5,664 bases of DNA from Coriobacteriales bacterium (GCA_031286975.1 JAITTM010000189.1:1-5664), one strand, 5' to 3'. Positions 1-5,664 are shown, numbered from the stretch's first letter. Numbers and translations are program-made. The notes: generated by a model from the letters alone, not told the origin.

Positions 1-149
1 CACTCTGCTCGCTCATAAAGCCCATGGGTTGATCGCGACACCCCACAGATGACATGGCAACTGCCGCCGTATCTCGATGGCGCGGCGAGTACCAACGATT
101 AGGCGGACGTTTGCTTCAGGGGAACACTCACGCTGAGCCGAGCACGCAC

Positions 150-1394
150 CTATACATGACAGCCATCTTGTAAGCAGGTGGGCAGAGGTACGTCCTTGAG
201 CGAATATGGCGCCATGACTGCGTCTATGTCTGCCGTGATTCTCATGTCCACCAAGCCGTTGTTGGCCATGGATTGCAGTATTGCCATCGTGTCCTCATGG
301 CTTCGGGCATCATGGTAGGGGCGCTTTTCGCTGACCGCCTGATAGATGTCGATACAGGCCAACAGACGTGAGTTGAAATCCAGATCCTTTGCCGTCTTGC
401 CCAAAGGATACCCCGAGCCATCCAGCTTTTCATGGTGGTTCGATGCCCATTGGCAGATGTCCTCGAATCCGGGGATCATGCTCAGCCAGTCAAGGGTATA
501 CGAGACATGGCGCTGGATGACCTTGAACTCCTGGCTGTCAAGCTGCCCGGGCTTCTCCAAAACCGCAAGGGGAATCGCGATCTTGCCAATGTCGTGCAGG
601 GCAGCCGCAAGATATATCTGCCCCTTCTGCGAATCGTCGTAGCCGTAGTAGTCGGCCATGACATAGGCGCGATTGGCGATCTGGATGGTGTGCTTGCGGG
701 TGAAGACGGATTTGTAGTCGATGATGCGCGCGATCATCTGCGAGATGTGGATAATGGCGGGGTCGTGCAGATCAATGCTCCACGAGGGCAGCGCCTTATC
801 AAGCGAGGCGTGGATGTAGTCATTGCGCAACGACACCAGCATCTGCTCGTCCAATACGGTGAGAAGCGCGTCGATCACCTCTTGCGAGAAACTCCCCTGG
901 GCGAGCTCCTTGACTCGACCGAGCAGCCAGGGGAGGTTGCCCACCAGCACCCGTTGCAGGGGCACCCTGACATCGATGTGGTCAGCCAGTGCGATAAGCT
1001 CGGCCTCAAGTGGGAATTCGCCCTTTCGCTTGCCAAACGGACCCGTGCCATCGGCGTGTTCGTGGTGATAGAGAACCAGCCCGCTGATATCGGTGGCAAA
1101 GGGCAGGGTCTCGAGGTTACGCTGGCCAAGCTCGCAGTGCAGGTGCAGGTTCTCCTCCTGATCGTCGCCCGTCTGTTCGGAGCGTATGTATTCAGTCAAG
1201 GCGCTGTCGTGGAACAGTGCGGCAATCGAAAGGGCGATCAGCCGATTTTCGGGGAGATTGAGCTGCCGCCCCATAGCCGTGCTGAGCACCGCGATGCGCA
1301 TGCAATGATATTCGCTGGCGTGATACAACTCCTCTTCGACGATATCGAGCGCACGAGAGATTGCCCCGCAAAGCATGTCAAGCCGAGCTTTCAT
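150..1394 (-). CDS. Tandem HD / HD-GYP domain protein, probable cyclic-di-GMP phosphodiesterase
   Basis: A 414-residue cytosolic protein with no signal peptide or membrane segment. The C-terminal half is a complete HD-GYP domain: His235, HDIGK at 267-271, His296, the HHEKLDGSGYP block at 320-330, and Asp349. This family hydrolyses cyclic di-GMP to pGpG or GMP using a two- or three-metal centre. The N-terminal half (about 1-185) is a second, degenerate HD region: HD at 62-63, HHEHADGTGPFG at 110-121 in place of HHExxDGxGYP, and ADHID at 137-141. It may be a sensory or structural half rather than a second active site. The ATG start is supported by an AAGGGG ribosome site 7 nt upstream. It lies downstream of the PucR-type regulator on the same strand, 373 bp away, with its own candidate promoter and long leader. 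No obvious terminator follows the TAG stop. Family assignment is strong; cyclic di-GMP as the actual substrate is inferred from the intact GYP motif. Confidence 0.93.
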   Translation of the reverse strand: MKARLDMLCGAISRALDIVEEELYHASEYHCMRIAVLSTAMGRQLNLPENRLIALSIAALFHDSALTEYIRSEQTGDDQEENLHLHCELGQRNLETLPFATDISGLVLYHHEHADGTGPFGKRKGEFPLEAELIALADHIDVRVPLQRVLVGNLPWLLGRVKELAQGSFSQEVIDALLTVLDEQMLVSLRNDYIHASLDKALPSWSIDLHDPAIIHISQMIARIIDYKSVFTRKHTIQIANRAYVMADYYGYDDSQKGQIYLAAALHDIGKIAIPLAVLEKPGQLDSQEFKVIQRHVSYTLDWLSMIPGFEDICQWASNHHEKLDGSGYPLGKTAKDLDFNSRLLACIDIYQAVSEKRPYHDARSHEDTMAILQSMANNGLVDMRITADIDAVMAPYSLKDVPLPTCLQDGCHV

Positions 1395-1400
1395 GGCACC

Positions 1401-1408
1401 GCCCCTTC
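1401..1408 (-). promoter_or_regulatory. Ribosome binding site of the HD-GYP gene
   Basis: On the minus strand this reads GAAGGGGC, 6-7 nt before the ATG at 1394. It supports Met1 as the start rather than the in-frame Met7. The stretch AGGGGC (1401-1406) is perfectly complementary to GCCCCT in the upstream leader (1533-1538), so it could be masked in a folded leader. Confidence 0.6.
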
Positions 1409-1483
1409 AATTATGAGAAACCTTGGGAACCACTGATTGTCTCATTGCAGGCATCTTGCAGCTCTTTGTCCCCACTCCGCGTT

Positions 1484-1524
1484 GGCTTAACCAGATATTA
1501 CGTCCAGTGGTGTCTGGCTAAGCC
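1484..1524 (-). promoter_or_regulatory. Stem-loop in the leader of the HD-GYP gene
   Basis: Inverted repeat with arms 1484-1497 and 1511-1524 and a 13-nt spacer. Read as minus-strand RNA, the outer 12 positions pair without a break: GGCUUAGCCAGA with UCUGGUUAAGCC, including one G-U pair. A C-A mismatch and one more A-U pair follow toward the loop. It lies between the candidate promoter at 1598-1626 and the start codon at 1394. No U-tract follows on either strand, so it is not a standard intrinsic terminator. It could be a leader RNA element controlling translation or stability, or a dyad bound by a regulator as DNA. The structure is seen; its role is not known. Confidence 0.55.
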
Positions 1525-1597
1525 GTCTTGATAGGGGCCAAAATCCTCGCAATCTGTCGTATGGGCAGTTAATCAGCAGTTCCTTTGAACGCAAATC

Positions 1598-1626
1598 ACT
1601 ATACAAGTGCCTCGACCCGCATTCAA
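1598..1626 (-). promoter_or_regulatory. Candidate sigma70-type promoter for the HD-GYP gene
   Basis: On the minus strand a -35 box TTGAAT (1621-1626, 4 of 6 matches) and a -10 box TATAGT (1598-1603, 5 of 6 matches) are separated by exactly 17 bp (1604-1620). Transcription would begin near 1591 and give a leader of about 195 nt before the ATG at 1394, containing the 1484-1524 stem-loop. This is the best promoter-like pair I found in the 1395-1767 gap. It implies the HD-GYP gene can be expressed apart from the regulator gene upstream. Confidence 0.55.
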
Positions 1627-1658
1627 CAGGCTCACGTAATCAACAAAAGATTGGCTTC

Positions 1659-1742
1659 ACGGAGCACAGCACGGAGCACAGCACGGAGCACAGCAGGGAG
1701 CACAGCACGGAGCGCAGCACGGAGCACAGCACGGAGCCCGGC
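1659..1742. repeat. Seven-copy 12-bp tandem repeat
   Basis: Seven head-to-tail units of ACGGAGCACAGC. Units 1, 2, 3 and 6 are identical. Unit 4 has C2 changed to G, unit 5 has one A-to-G change, and the last unit (1731-1742) diverges at its end. Within each unit AGCAC occurs twice, so the unit is (AGCAC)(AGCAC)GG. The array begins 25 bp after the stop codon of the PucR-type gene and ends 32 bp before the -35 box of the HD-GYP promoter, so it is intergenic. Read on the plus strand it would encode Ser-Thr-Ala-Arg repeats, but that frame lacks a ribosome site and an ATG. The rest of the 1395-1767 gap holds the promoter and stem-loop listed separately and no gene that I can support. Confidence 0.95.
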
Positions 1743-1767
1743 AGGTCACGCCAACAGGAGTCGCCCG

Positions 1768-3024
1768 CTATTTGATCGCCTTGAGCCCCTGGAGTTCCAG
1801 TACGCGTTTTGAGAGGGCGACCCTGAACATCTGGTCGCTGTCAGAGAAGTCGATATCCACTACCTCGGTGATACGATTGACGCGGTATTTGAGCGTGTTG
1901 TAATGCACAGAGAGTGCGCGCGCCGTTGCGGCGATATTTTGCTGATTGTCAAGATAGGTGAACAGCGTGCGGGTGAGATCACCTTCGTGCGCATGATCGA
2001 TCTCCATGAGCTTTCGCACCGAGGGATGCACCAGCAATTCAAGGTTATGGTCGCGTGAGAAGGCGAGGATCATATGATATTCGATAAGATCCTGGTAATA
2101 CAGGATTGGGTTGTGTTGATAGAGCTTGCTTCCGATCTTGAAACCCTCAAGCGTCTGCTCGTAGGACTGCACGATGTCGTTGAGCTCCGTGAAGGGAAGG
2201 CTGATACTCGCGTGGCATTTGTTGCGCTCAAGCACCGGCGTGAGCCGCTCGATGAAAAGGGGCGACTCGGCCTTGCCTATCTCCCGTGAATCATAGAGCA
2301 CCACAATCAACGAGTTCACGGGGATCACGATGCTACGCGAGAAGTAGTTCTTGAATGTCGTGAGCAGATAGTACAGGTAGTCAGGGTGCCATTTTCTGTT
2401 GACCACCTCGATGGTTATGATGCGGAGATACTCATAGAGCTTGACGTTGAAGGTCTTTTGGTAAGCCCTGATCTCATCGGTCGACTTAATGCGGTTGAGA
2501 AGAACCGAGGCAAAGAAGGTCTCGGTAACGGAGGGGCTGAAGATGCTGCGACGGTTATCAAGCCCGACCGCAAGCGAAAGGAAGTGCGAGAGCGCGAGCA
2601 GGATCTCCTTGTCGTACTCGGATACGGGATCCATCTCCAGTAGTTTCAGGTAGCCGAGCACGCTACCGCTATAGACGAGCTTGACGGCCCAAGCACTATG
2701 CACCGCGCCAGGCATGTTGTCTTTGTCGATCTTGAGATACAGATCCGACCCGTAGGTGCTTGAGAAGGCATCGTCATACTGCATCAGAGCCTCGATATAC
2801 TCCGGTGGCATGGTGCCATTCTCAAGGGTGCTGCTCCAGATGGGTTCGTCGTCAATCTTCTCGGTGCCCGCACTTGCAATATAGCCAAAGGAGGAATCAC
2901 TGACGAGCAGGGGGTTTTGCAACAGGGAATACCCGTATTGGAGAAGTGACTGCAAACTGCCGGTGCGTTGCAATATCTCGCGCAGCGTTTCTGATATCTC
3001 GCTGAGAGCTACGTGCTTGCCCAC
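1768..3024 (-). CDS. PucR/CdaR-family transcriptional regulator
   Basis: A 418-residue DNA-binding regulator. The C-terminal region (about 347-412) carries the PucR-type helix-turn-helix: a Tyr-Leu-Asp-Asn lead-in (357-360), NIAATARALSVHYNTLKYR (363-381) and VNRITEVVDID (382-392), matching the family pattern 'N...aA..L.vH.NTl.YRl.rI'. Residues about 20-155 look like a GAF-like sensor region and about 160-305 like the GGDEF-like middle domain of CdaR proteins, assigned by position and general pattern only. PucR-family proteins often activate purine, allantoin or sugar-acid catabolism, and relatives lie beside molybdenum-hydroxylase clusters, so control of the enzyme operon to its right is likely. 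The effector is unknown. The start is GTG, chosen because AGGAGAGGGG lies 7 nt upstream. The stop is TAG; no clear terminator follows, and the 12-bp repeat array comes next. Confidence 0.93.
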   Translation of the reverse strand: MGKHVALSEISETLREILQRTGSLQSLLQYGYSLLQNPLLVSDSSFGYIASAGTEKIDDEPIWSSTLENGTMPPEYIEALMQYDDAFSSTYGSDLYLKIDKDNMPGAVHSAWAVKLVYSGSVLGYLKLLEMDPVSEYDKEILLALSHFLSLAVGLDNRRSIFSPSVTETFFASVLLNRIKSTDEIRAYQKTFNVKLYEYLRIITIEVVNRKWHPDYLYYLLTTFKNYFSRSIVIPVNSLIVVLYDSREIGKAESPLFIERLTPVLERNKCHASISLPFTELNDIVQSYEQTLEGFKIGSKLYQHNPILYYQDLIEYHMILAFSRDHNLELLVHPSVRKLMEIDHAHEGDLTRTLFTYLDNQQNIAATARALSVHYNTLKYRVNRITEVVDIDFSDSDQMFRVALSKRVLELQGLKAIK

Positions 3025-3031
3025 GGTCGTG

Positions 3032-3041
3032 CCCCTCTCCT
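3032..3041 (-). promoter_or_regulatory. Ribosome binding site fixing the GTG start of the PucR-type gene
   Basis: The minus strand reads AGGAGAGGGG followed by 7 nt and then the GTG start at 3024-3022. No in-frame ATG with a comparable site lies nearby, so GTG is taken as the start. Confidence 0.6.
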
Positions 3042-3079
3042 GATTGATCGGTTAGGCTCTCCCAAACGCGGATTGCCTC

Positions 3080-3088
3080 ATGATAGCA
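3080..3088 (-). promoter_or_regulatory. Candidate extended -10 promoter of the PucR-type gene
   Basis: The minus strand reads TGCTATCAT, that is TGn plus TATCAT (5 of 6 matches to TATAAT). No good -35 box is seen at 16-18 bp. Transcription would start near 3073, about 50 nt before the GTG codon. The site directly abuts the inverted repeat at 3089-3117, so a protein bound to that dyad would interfere with promoter access. Confidence 0.35.
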
Positions 3089-3117
3089 CAGGAGGCGAAA
3101 ACCGTGTCCGCCCCCTG
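3089..3117 (-). promoter_or_regulatory. Inverted repeat upstream of the PucR-type gene, possible operator
   Basis: Arms 3089-3097 and 3109-3117 (minus strand CAGGGGGCG and CGCCTCCTG) pair over 9 positions with one G-U/G-T step and an 11-nt spacer. It occupies the region between a would-be -35 and the candidate -10. It could be an operator for autoregulation or a remnant terminator of the operon upstream. There is no U-tract after it on the minus strand, so the operator reading is slightly favoured. Confidence 0.35.
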
Positions 3118-3149
3118 CTTTCTCCTGCTCCTTGCGGGTTTTGCGTGTT

Positions 3150-3186
3150 GCAGGTGCTGCGCATGGTGTCATCTGGCGGCACCTGC
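3150..3186 (-). repeat. 8-bp inverted repeat downstream of the MoaD-like gene
   Basis: Perfect arms GCAGGTGC (3150-3157) and GCACCTGC (3179-3186) with a 21-nt spacer, beginning about 16 nt after the stop of the MoaD-like gene on the minus strand. Its position suits the end of the molybdenum-hydroxylase operon, but no run of U follows, so it would not be a typical intrinsic terminator. Confidence 0.35.
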
Positions 3187-3202
3187 TGTTCGAGCCGACC
3201 CA

Positions 3203-3430
3203 TCAACCTCCAGGAATCATGGTCTGAGCATACAGCCAGAACGCGTCCTTATCCTTAAGCTCGTATTCCGCTGTTCGCCATGCGCCGTCAACGGTATAGC
3301 TGACCTCGTCGTGGACGCCAAGGAGCTCCAGGAGCTGAGCGGCCGTACTGCCTTTGGGCAACTCGACGCTCCTCTCAGAGAAGCCGAGCTCACAGGCGAT
3401 AAGTCCCCTGCACTTGACCATAACCTCCAT
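3203..3430 (-). CDS. MoaD/ThiS-like ubiquitin-fold protein ending in Gly-Gly (probable sulfur carrier)
   Basis: A 75-residue protein with the size and layout of beta-grasp sulfur carriers. It has a short N-terminal strand, an ELPKGSTAAQLLELLGV segment (24-40) like the first strand-helix of MoaD/ThiS, and a TVDGAWRT segment in the place of the usual 'vNG' turn. A KDKDAFWLYAQ stretch matches 'l.dGDeV.l.p', and the protein ends in IPGG. In this family the C-terminal glycine is adenylated and turned into a thiocarboxylate that donates sulfur, in MoaD to form the dithiolene of molybdopterin. The gene follows the molybdenum-hydroxylase flavoprotein by 12 nt, so they are probably co-transcribed, favouring a MoaD-like role. 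The start is the ATG at 3430 because AGGAGG (3436-3441) lies 5 nt before it. The GTG at 3436 overlaps that site and is unlikely. A role in tRNA or thiamine sulfur transfer cannot be excluded. Confidence 0.8.
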   Translation of the reverse strand: MEVMVKCRGLIACELGFSERSVELPKGSTAAQLLELLGVHDEVSYTVDGAWRTAEYELKDKDAFWLYAQTMIPGG

Positions 3431-3435
3431 GGACA

Positions 3436-3441
3436 CCTCCT
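3436..3441 (-). promoter_or_regulatory. Ribosome binding site deciding the MoaD-like start
   Basis: The minus strand reads TGAAAGGAGGTGTCCATG: the stop codon of the flavoprotein gene runs almost directly into a perfect AGGAGG, then 5 nt, then ATG. The GTG codon two codons upstream shares its first G with the last G of AGGAGG, so it is a poor start. Confidence 0.75.
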
Positions 3442-3442
3442 T

Positions 3443-5664
3443 TCACGCTTCGCGCAGCAGCGCGTCTTTGATCAGGCTCTTGATGCCGGCAATCTTGTAG
3501 TCATTGTAACCCATGATAAAGCTGTCCCTCACAGCGAGCTCCGCCGCTTCTTGAGCGACCTTTGCGTTCACGGCTTTGCCGCTGATAGCGGCCGCGACCT
3601 CGGTGAGGTCAAGGGGGATAGGAGCGGCTCCGCCAAGCACCAGTCTGACGGACTCAAAGACGCCGTCTTTCTTGACGATAACGGAGGCCAGGCTGTACAT
3701 CGCGAAGTCGATGGCATCGCGCAACCTGAACTTATCGTAATGTGTGATGGCACCCTGGGGTATCGCAAGCTCGATGGCACACACCAGCTCTCCGCGGCGC
3801 AATGTCTCGTCGATCTTGAGCCCTGCGGCAAACTCGGCGGCGGACAGGTCGCGTTCAGTGGTGTGGATAATGGCATCCAAGGCGACCAGTACCGGGGTGA
3901 TGTCTGAGGGTGCAACGGCATAGCAGCCGCAGTTCATGCAGCGCTTGGCCTCAGCCAGTGCGGCATCCAGGTCAGGGGCGGTTTCGTCCTCAAGGTCGAT
4001 GCAGCGCTTCTCCAAAGGCACTTCAGCCAGCTTAAGGGCAACCTTTGCCTGCACGCCTTTGGTATCAAAGGTCTTGAAGGGGGTCTCCTTTCGCATGGAG
4101 CCAAAGACGTGCTCTGGCGCGTTGCCCAGATAGCGGTTGATACCGCGTGCGGCGGCATGGCCGTTTGCGATGCAGTCGATGACGGTGGAAGGGCCTGTTG
4201 TGGCATCTCCCCCGGCAAAGACACCTTCATGCGAGGTCATCTTGGATTCGATATCCACGTCGATAAGACCGCGCGCAGTCAGTTGCAGCTGGTATCTTTC
4301 ATCCAAGAAGTTCAAATCAACGCTTTGGCCAACGGCCATGAGGATGTTCTCGGCATTGACGATGAGTTTGTCATCCTCATCATAGACAGGGTTGAAGCGG
4401 CCATTCTCATCAAAGACAGCGGTGCAGCGTTTAAGCTCCATGCCGGTGATCTTGCCTGTAGCCTCGATGACCTTTGACAGCCCCCAGCCGGCCATGATCT
4501 CGATGCCCTCCTCACGCGCACGGGCGACCTCCTCCTTGCCGGCAGGCATGTTCCCCTCACTTTCCAGGCAGGCCAATACGACCTTCTTGGCACCCAGGCG
4601 CCTGGCGGTGATGGCAACATCCATGGCCACATTGCCGCCACCGGTGACCAGTACCTCGCTGCCCACCTTACCGTCCATCCAGTCATGCACCTGCACCAGA
4701 AAGTCCAGGCCAAACACGGTGAGCTCTTCTCCGGCAAGACCGAGGACGGGGCGCTTCCAGGTGCCGGTGGCATAATAGACGCTGTCATAGTCAGCCTCCA
4801 GCTGCTTGGCGCTGATATCTGTGCCTATCTGCACACCGCAGACAAACTGGATACCCATGCCGGATAAGGCAGCGGTGCTTCGAGCGACGAGGTCTTTGGG
4901 AAGACGATAGGCGGGGATGGCATAGCGCAGCATACCGCCCGGCTCGTTTTTGCTGTCATAGACCACGACCTCGCATCCCGCCTGACGCAGGTAGTAGGCG
5001 GCACTCAGCCCAGCGGGCCCTGAGCCCACCACGGCGACCTTGCGCCCTGTCGTGACAGAGGGAGGCGCATAGAACAACTCGCTGTGCTCAAGGGCATAGT
5101 CGCCCACCCAGCGCTCGACGTTTCTGATGGCGACTGACTCACCGTTCTCGTTTTTGTTGCAGCCGTCCTGGCAAAAGTGCGCGCACACACGGCTCGTGAT
5201 GGCGGGCAGGGGGTTGACCTGCATGAGTATCTGGGCGGCTCCGGCAGGGTTATCCAGCCGCAGCTGCTCCATATACTCGGGGATGGCCGTTGCTGCGGGG
5301 CAGGCCTGCGTGCAGGGGTTGGTGCCGCAGCGCATACCTCCATAGACGGAGTGATAGCGGTTATCACCTAAGATGGCAAAGCACCTCTCCCCACCTTTGC
5401 GCTTGCACTCGATGCGCCCTGCGGCCTCATGCGGATAGCGATAAAACCAACAGCGGACATCCTGGCAGATGTTGCCGCCAATGGTGGCCAGGTTGCGGAT
5501 AAGGGGCGTGGCAACCGAATGCGCCGCCTCTGCCAGGGCGGGAACCGCGGCGTTGATGGTGGCATCCTGTGCGATGGTGCTCAGCTTGGTAAGCGCCCCG
5601 ATGTGGATGATGTTGCCCTCAGAGGTGATGCCCGTAGCGCCCTCGATGCGCTTGATGTCGAGCA
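3443..5664 (-). CDS. Molybdenum-hydroxylase FAD subunit with an inserted GltD/YgfK-like NAD(P)H oxidoreductase module (5' end outside window)
   Basis: The frame is open from the window edge (first whole codon 5662-5660) to TGA at 3443, 739 visible residues. The Met at 5335 (residue 110) is internal. Residues 1-109 belong to an XdhB/YgfM-type FAD-binding domain: IGALTKLSTI (21-30) and PLIRNLATIGGNICQ (53-67), then a cysteine-bearing loop (C66, C71, C86, C94) and GDNRYHSVYGG. A GltD-like module of about 470 residues follows: C112, C117, C121 and C160, C164, C168 for Fe-S clusters, the FAD motif GSGPAGLSAA (213-222), the NAD(P) motif GGGNVAMD (341-348), the second FAD motif GVFAGGDATTGPS (480-492), and C575/C578/C580. 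The flavoprotein then resumes with AVAPSDITPVLVALDA (582-597) and ends with a CO-dehydrogenase-flavoprotein-like C-terminal domain (about 642-739). It probably passes electrons between the Mo/2Fe-2S subunits, encoded outside, and NAD(P)H. The substrate cannot be told. It is the first gene of a pair with the MoaD-like gene. Confidence 0.93.
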   Translation of the reverse strand, partial: LDIKRIEGATGITSEGNIIHIGALTKLSTIAQDATINAAVPALAEAAHSVATPLIRNLATIGGNICQDVRCWFYRYPHEAAGRIECKRKGGERCFAILGDNRYHSVYGGMRCGTNPCTQACPAATAIPEYMEQLRLDNPAGAAQILMQVNPLPAITSRVCAHFCQDGCNKNENGESVAIRNVERWVGDYALEHSELFYAPPSVTTGRKVAVVGSGPAGLSAAYYLRQAGCEVVVYDSKNEPGGMLRYAIPAYRLPKDLVARSTAALSGMGIQFVCGVQIGTDISAKQLEADYDSVYYATGTWKRPVLGLAGEELTVFGLDFLVQVHDWMDGKVGSEVLVTGGGNVAMDVAITARRLGAKKVVLACLESEGNMPAGKEEVARAREEGIEIMAGWGLSKVIEATGKITGMELKRCTAVFDENGRFNPVYDEDDKLIVNAENILMAVGQSVDLNFLDERYQLQLTARGLIDVDIESKMTSHEGVFAGGDATTGPSTVIDCIANGHAAARGINRYLGNAPEHVFGSMRKETPFKTFDTKGVQAKVALKLAEVPLEKRCIDLEDETAPDLDAALAEAKRCMNCGCYAVAPSDITPVLVALDAIIHTTERDLSAAEFAAGLKIDETLRRGELVCAIELAIPQGAITHYDKFRLRDAIDFAMYSLASVIVKKDGVFESVRLVLGGAAPIPLDLTEVAAAISGKAVNAKVAQEAAELAVRDSFIMGYNDYKIAGIKSLIKDALLREA

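Noticed and set aside
1..149. A further gene or a terminator left of the HD-GYP stop codon
   Set aside because: No frame with a start, ribosome site and family pattern is visible, and no stem followed by a T-run appears on either strand.
432..1436. Long plus-strand open frame of 334 codons
   Set aside because: It is the antisense shadow of the HD-GYP gene, which has full catalytic motifs and a good ribosome site; the plus-strand product resembles no family.
1395..1600. Cyclic-di-GMP (GEMM-I) riboswitch ahead of the HD-GYP gene
   Set aside because: A GGGGACAAAGAGC stretch is faintly similar to the conserved GGACGCAAAGCC block, but the partner block and tetraloop-receptor arrangement are not found.
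1659..1742. CRISPR array
   Set aside because: Units are 12 bp and directly contiguous, with no spacers and no cas genes.
1585..1812. Plus-strand frame of 75 codons containing Ser-Thr-Ala-Arg repeats
   Set aside because: It starts with TTG and has no ribosome site. Its composition comes entirely from the 12-bp repeat, and its end overlaps the regulator gene in antisense.
3434..3436. GTG start for the MoaD-like gene, giving 77 residues
   Set aside because: The codon overlaps the AGGAGG ribosome site; the ATG at 3430 has proper 5-nt spacing.
3080..3907. Plus-strand open frame of 275 codons
   Set aside because: It lies antisense to the MoaD-like gene and the flavoprotein's conserved C-terminal domain, and has no recognisable domain.
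5333..5335. Start codon of the oxidoreductase at the Met at 5335
   Set aside because: The same frame stays open to the window edge and encodes clear FAD-domain motifs upstream (RNLATIGGN, GDNRYHSVYGG). No ribosome site precedes this ATG.

Overview
The window reads as part of a chromosome of an anaerobic or facultatively anaerobic bacterium of moderate-to-high GC (mid-50s percent by eye). A molybdenum-hydroxylase flavoprotein with many Fe-S cysteines, a PucR/CdaR-type regulator, a MoaD/ThiS-like protein and an HD-GYP protein together fit Clostridia/Negativicutes or anaerobic Actinobacteria (Coriobacteriia). I cannot place it more closely from sequence alone. All four supported genes lie on the minus strand, so the biological reading order runs from right to left.

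Right part (5664 down to 3203): the end of a molybdenum-hydroxylase (xanthine dehydrogenase/aldehyde oxidase-like) operon. The large gene enters the window already inside its FAD-binding domain and stays open for 739 codons. It looks like an XdhB/YgfM-type FAD subunit into which a complete GltD/YgfK-like module has been inserted: two-part Fe-S N-terminus, FAD Rossmann fold and NAD(P) Rossmann fold. The flavoprotein resumes after the insert and ends with its normal C-terminal domain. Twelve bases later comes a 75-residue beta-grasp protein ending in Gly-Gly, a probable MoaD/ThiS-type sulfur carrier, which fits molybdopterin synthesis for the same enzyme.

Middle (3202 to 1768): a 178-base gap carries two inverted repeats and a candidate extended -10 promoter. 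It is followed by a PucR/CdaR-family regulator with a C-terminal helix-turn-helix. Relatives often sit next to purine or molybdenum-hydroxylase gene clusters, so this protein is the obvious candidate regulator of the enzyme genes.

Left part (1767 to 150): a 373-base gap holds seven copies of a 12-bp tandem repeat, then a good sigma70-like promoter (TTGAAT-17-TATAGT), then a leader of about 200 nt with a strong stem-loop. It leads to a 414-residue protein with two HD domains, the second a complete HD-GYP cyclic-di-GMP phosphodiesterase signature. Nothing can be supported in positions 1-149.

Working model (inference): electrons taken from an unidentified substrate by the Mo subunit outside the window pass through Fe-S clusters to the flavoprotein, and the inserted GltD-like module links them to NAD(P)H. 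The GG-ending protein helps supply cofactor sulfur and the PucR-type protein controls expression. The HD-GYP protein has its own promoter and is probably a separate signalling unit.
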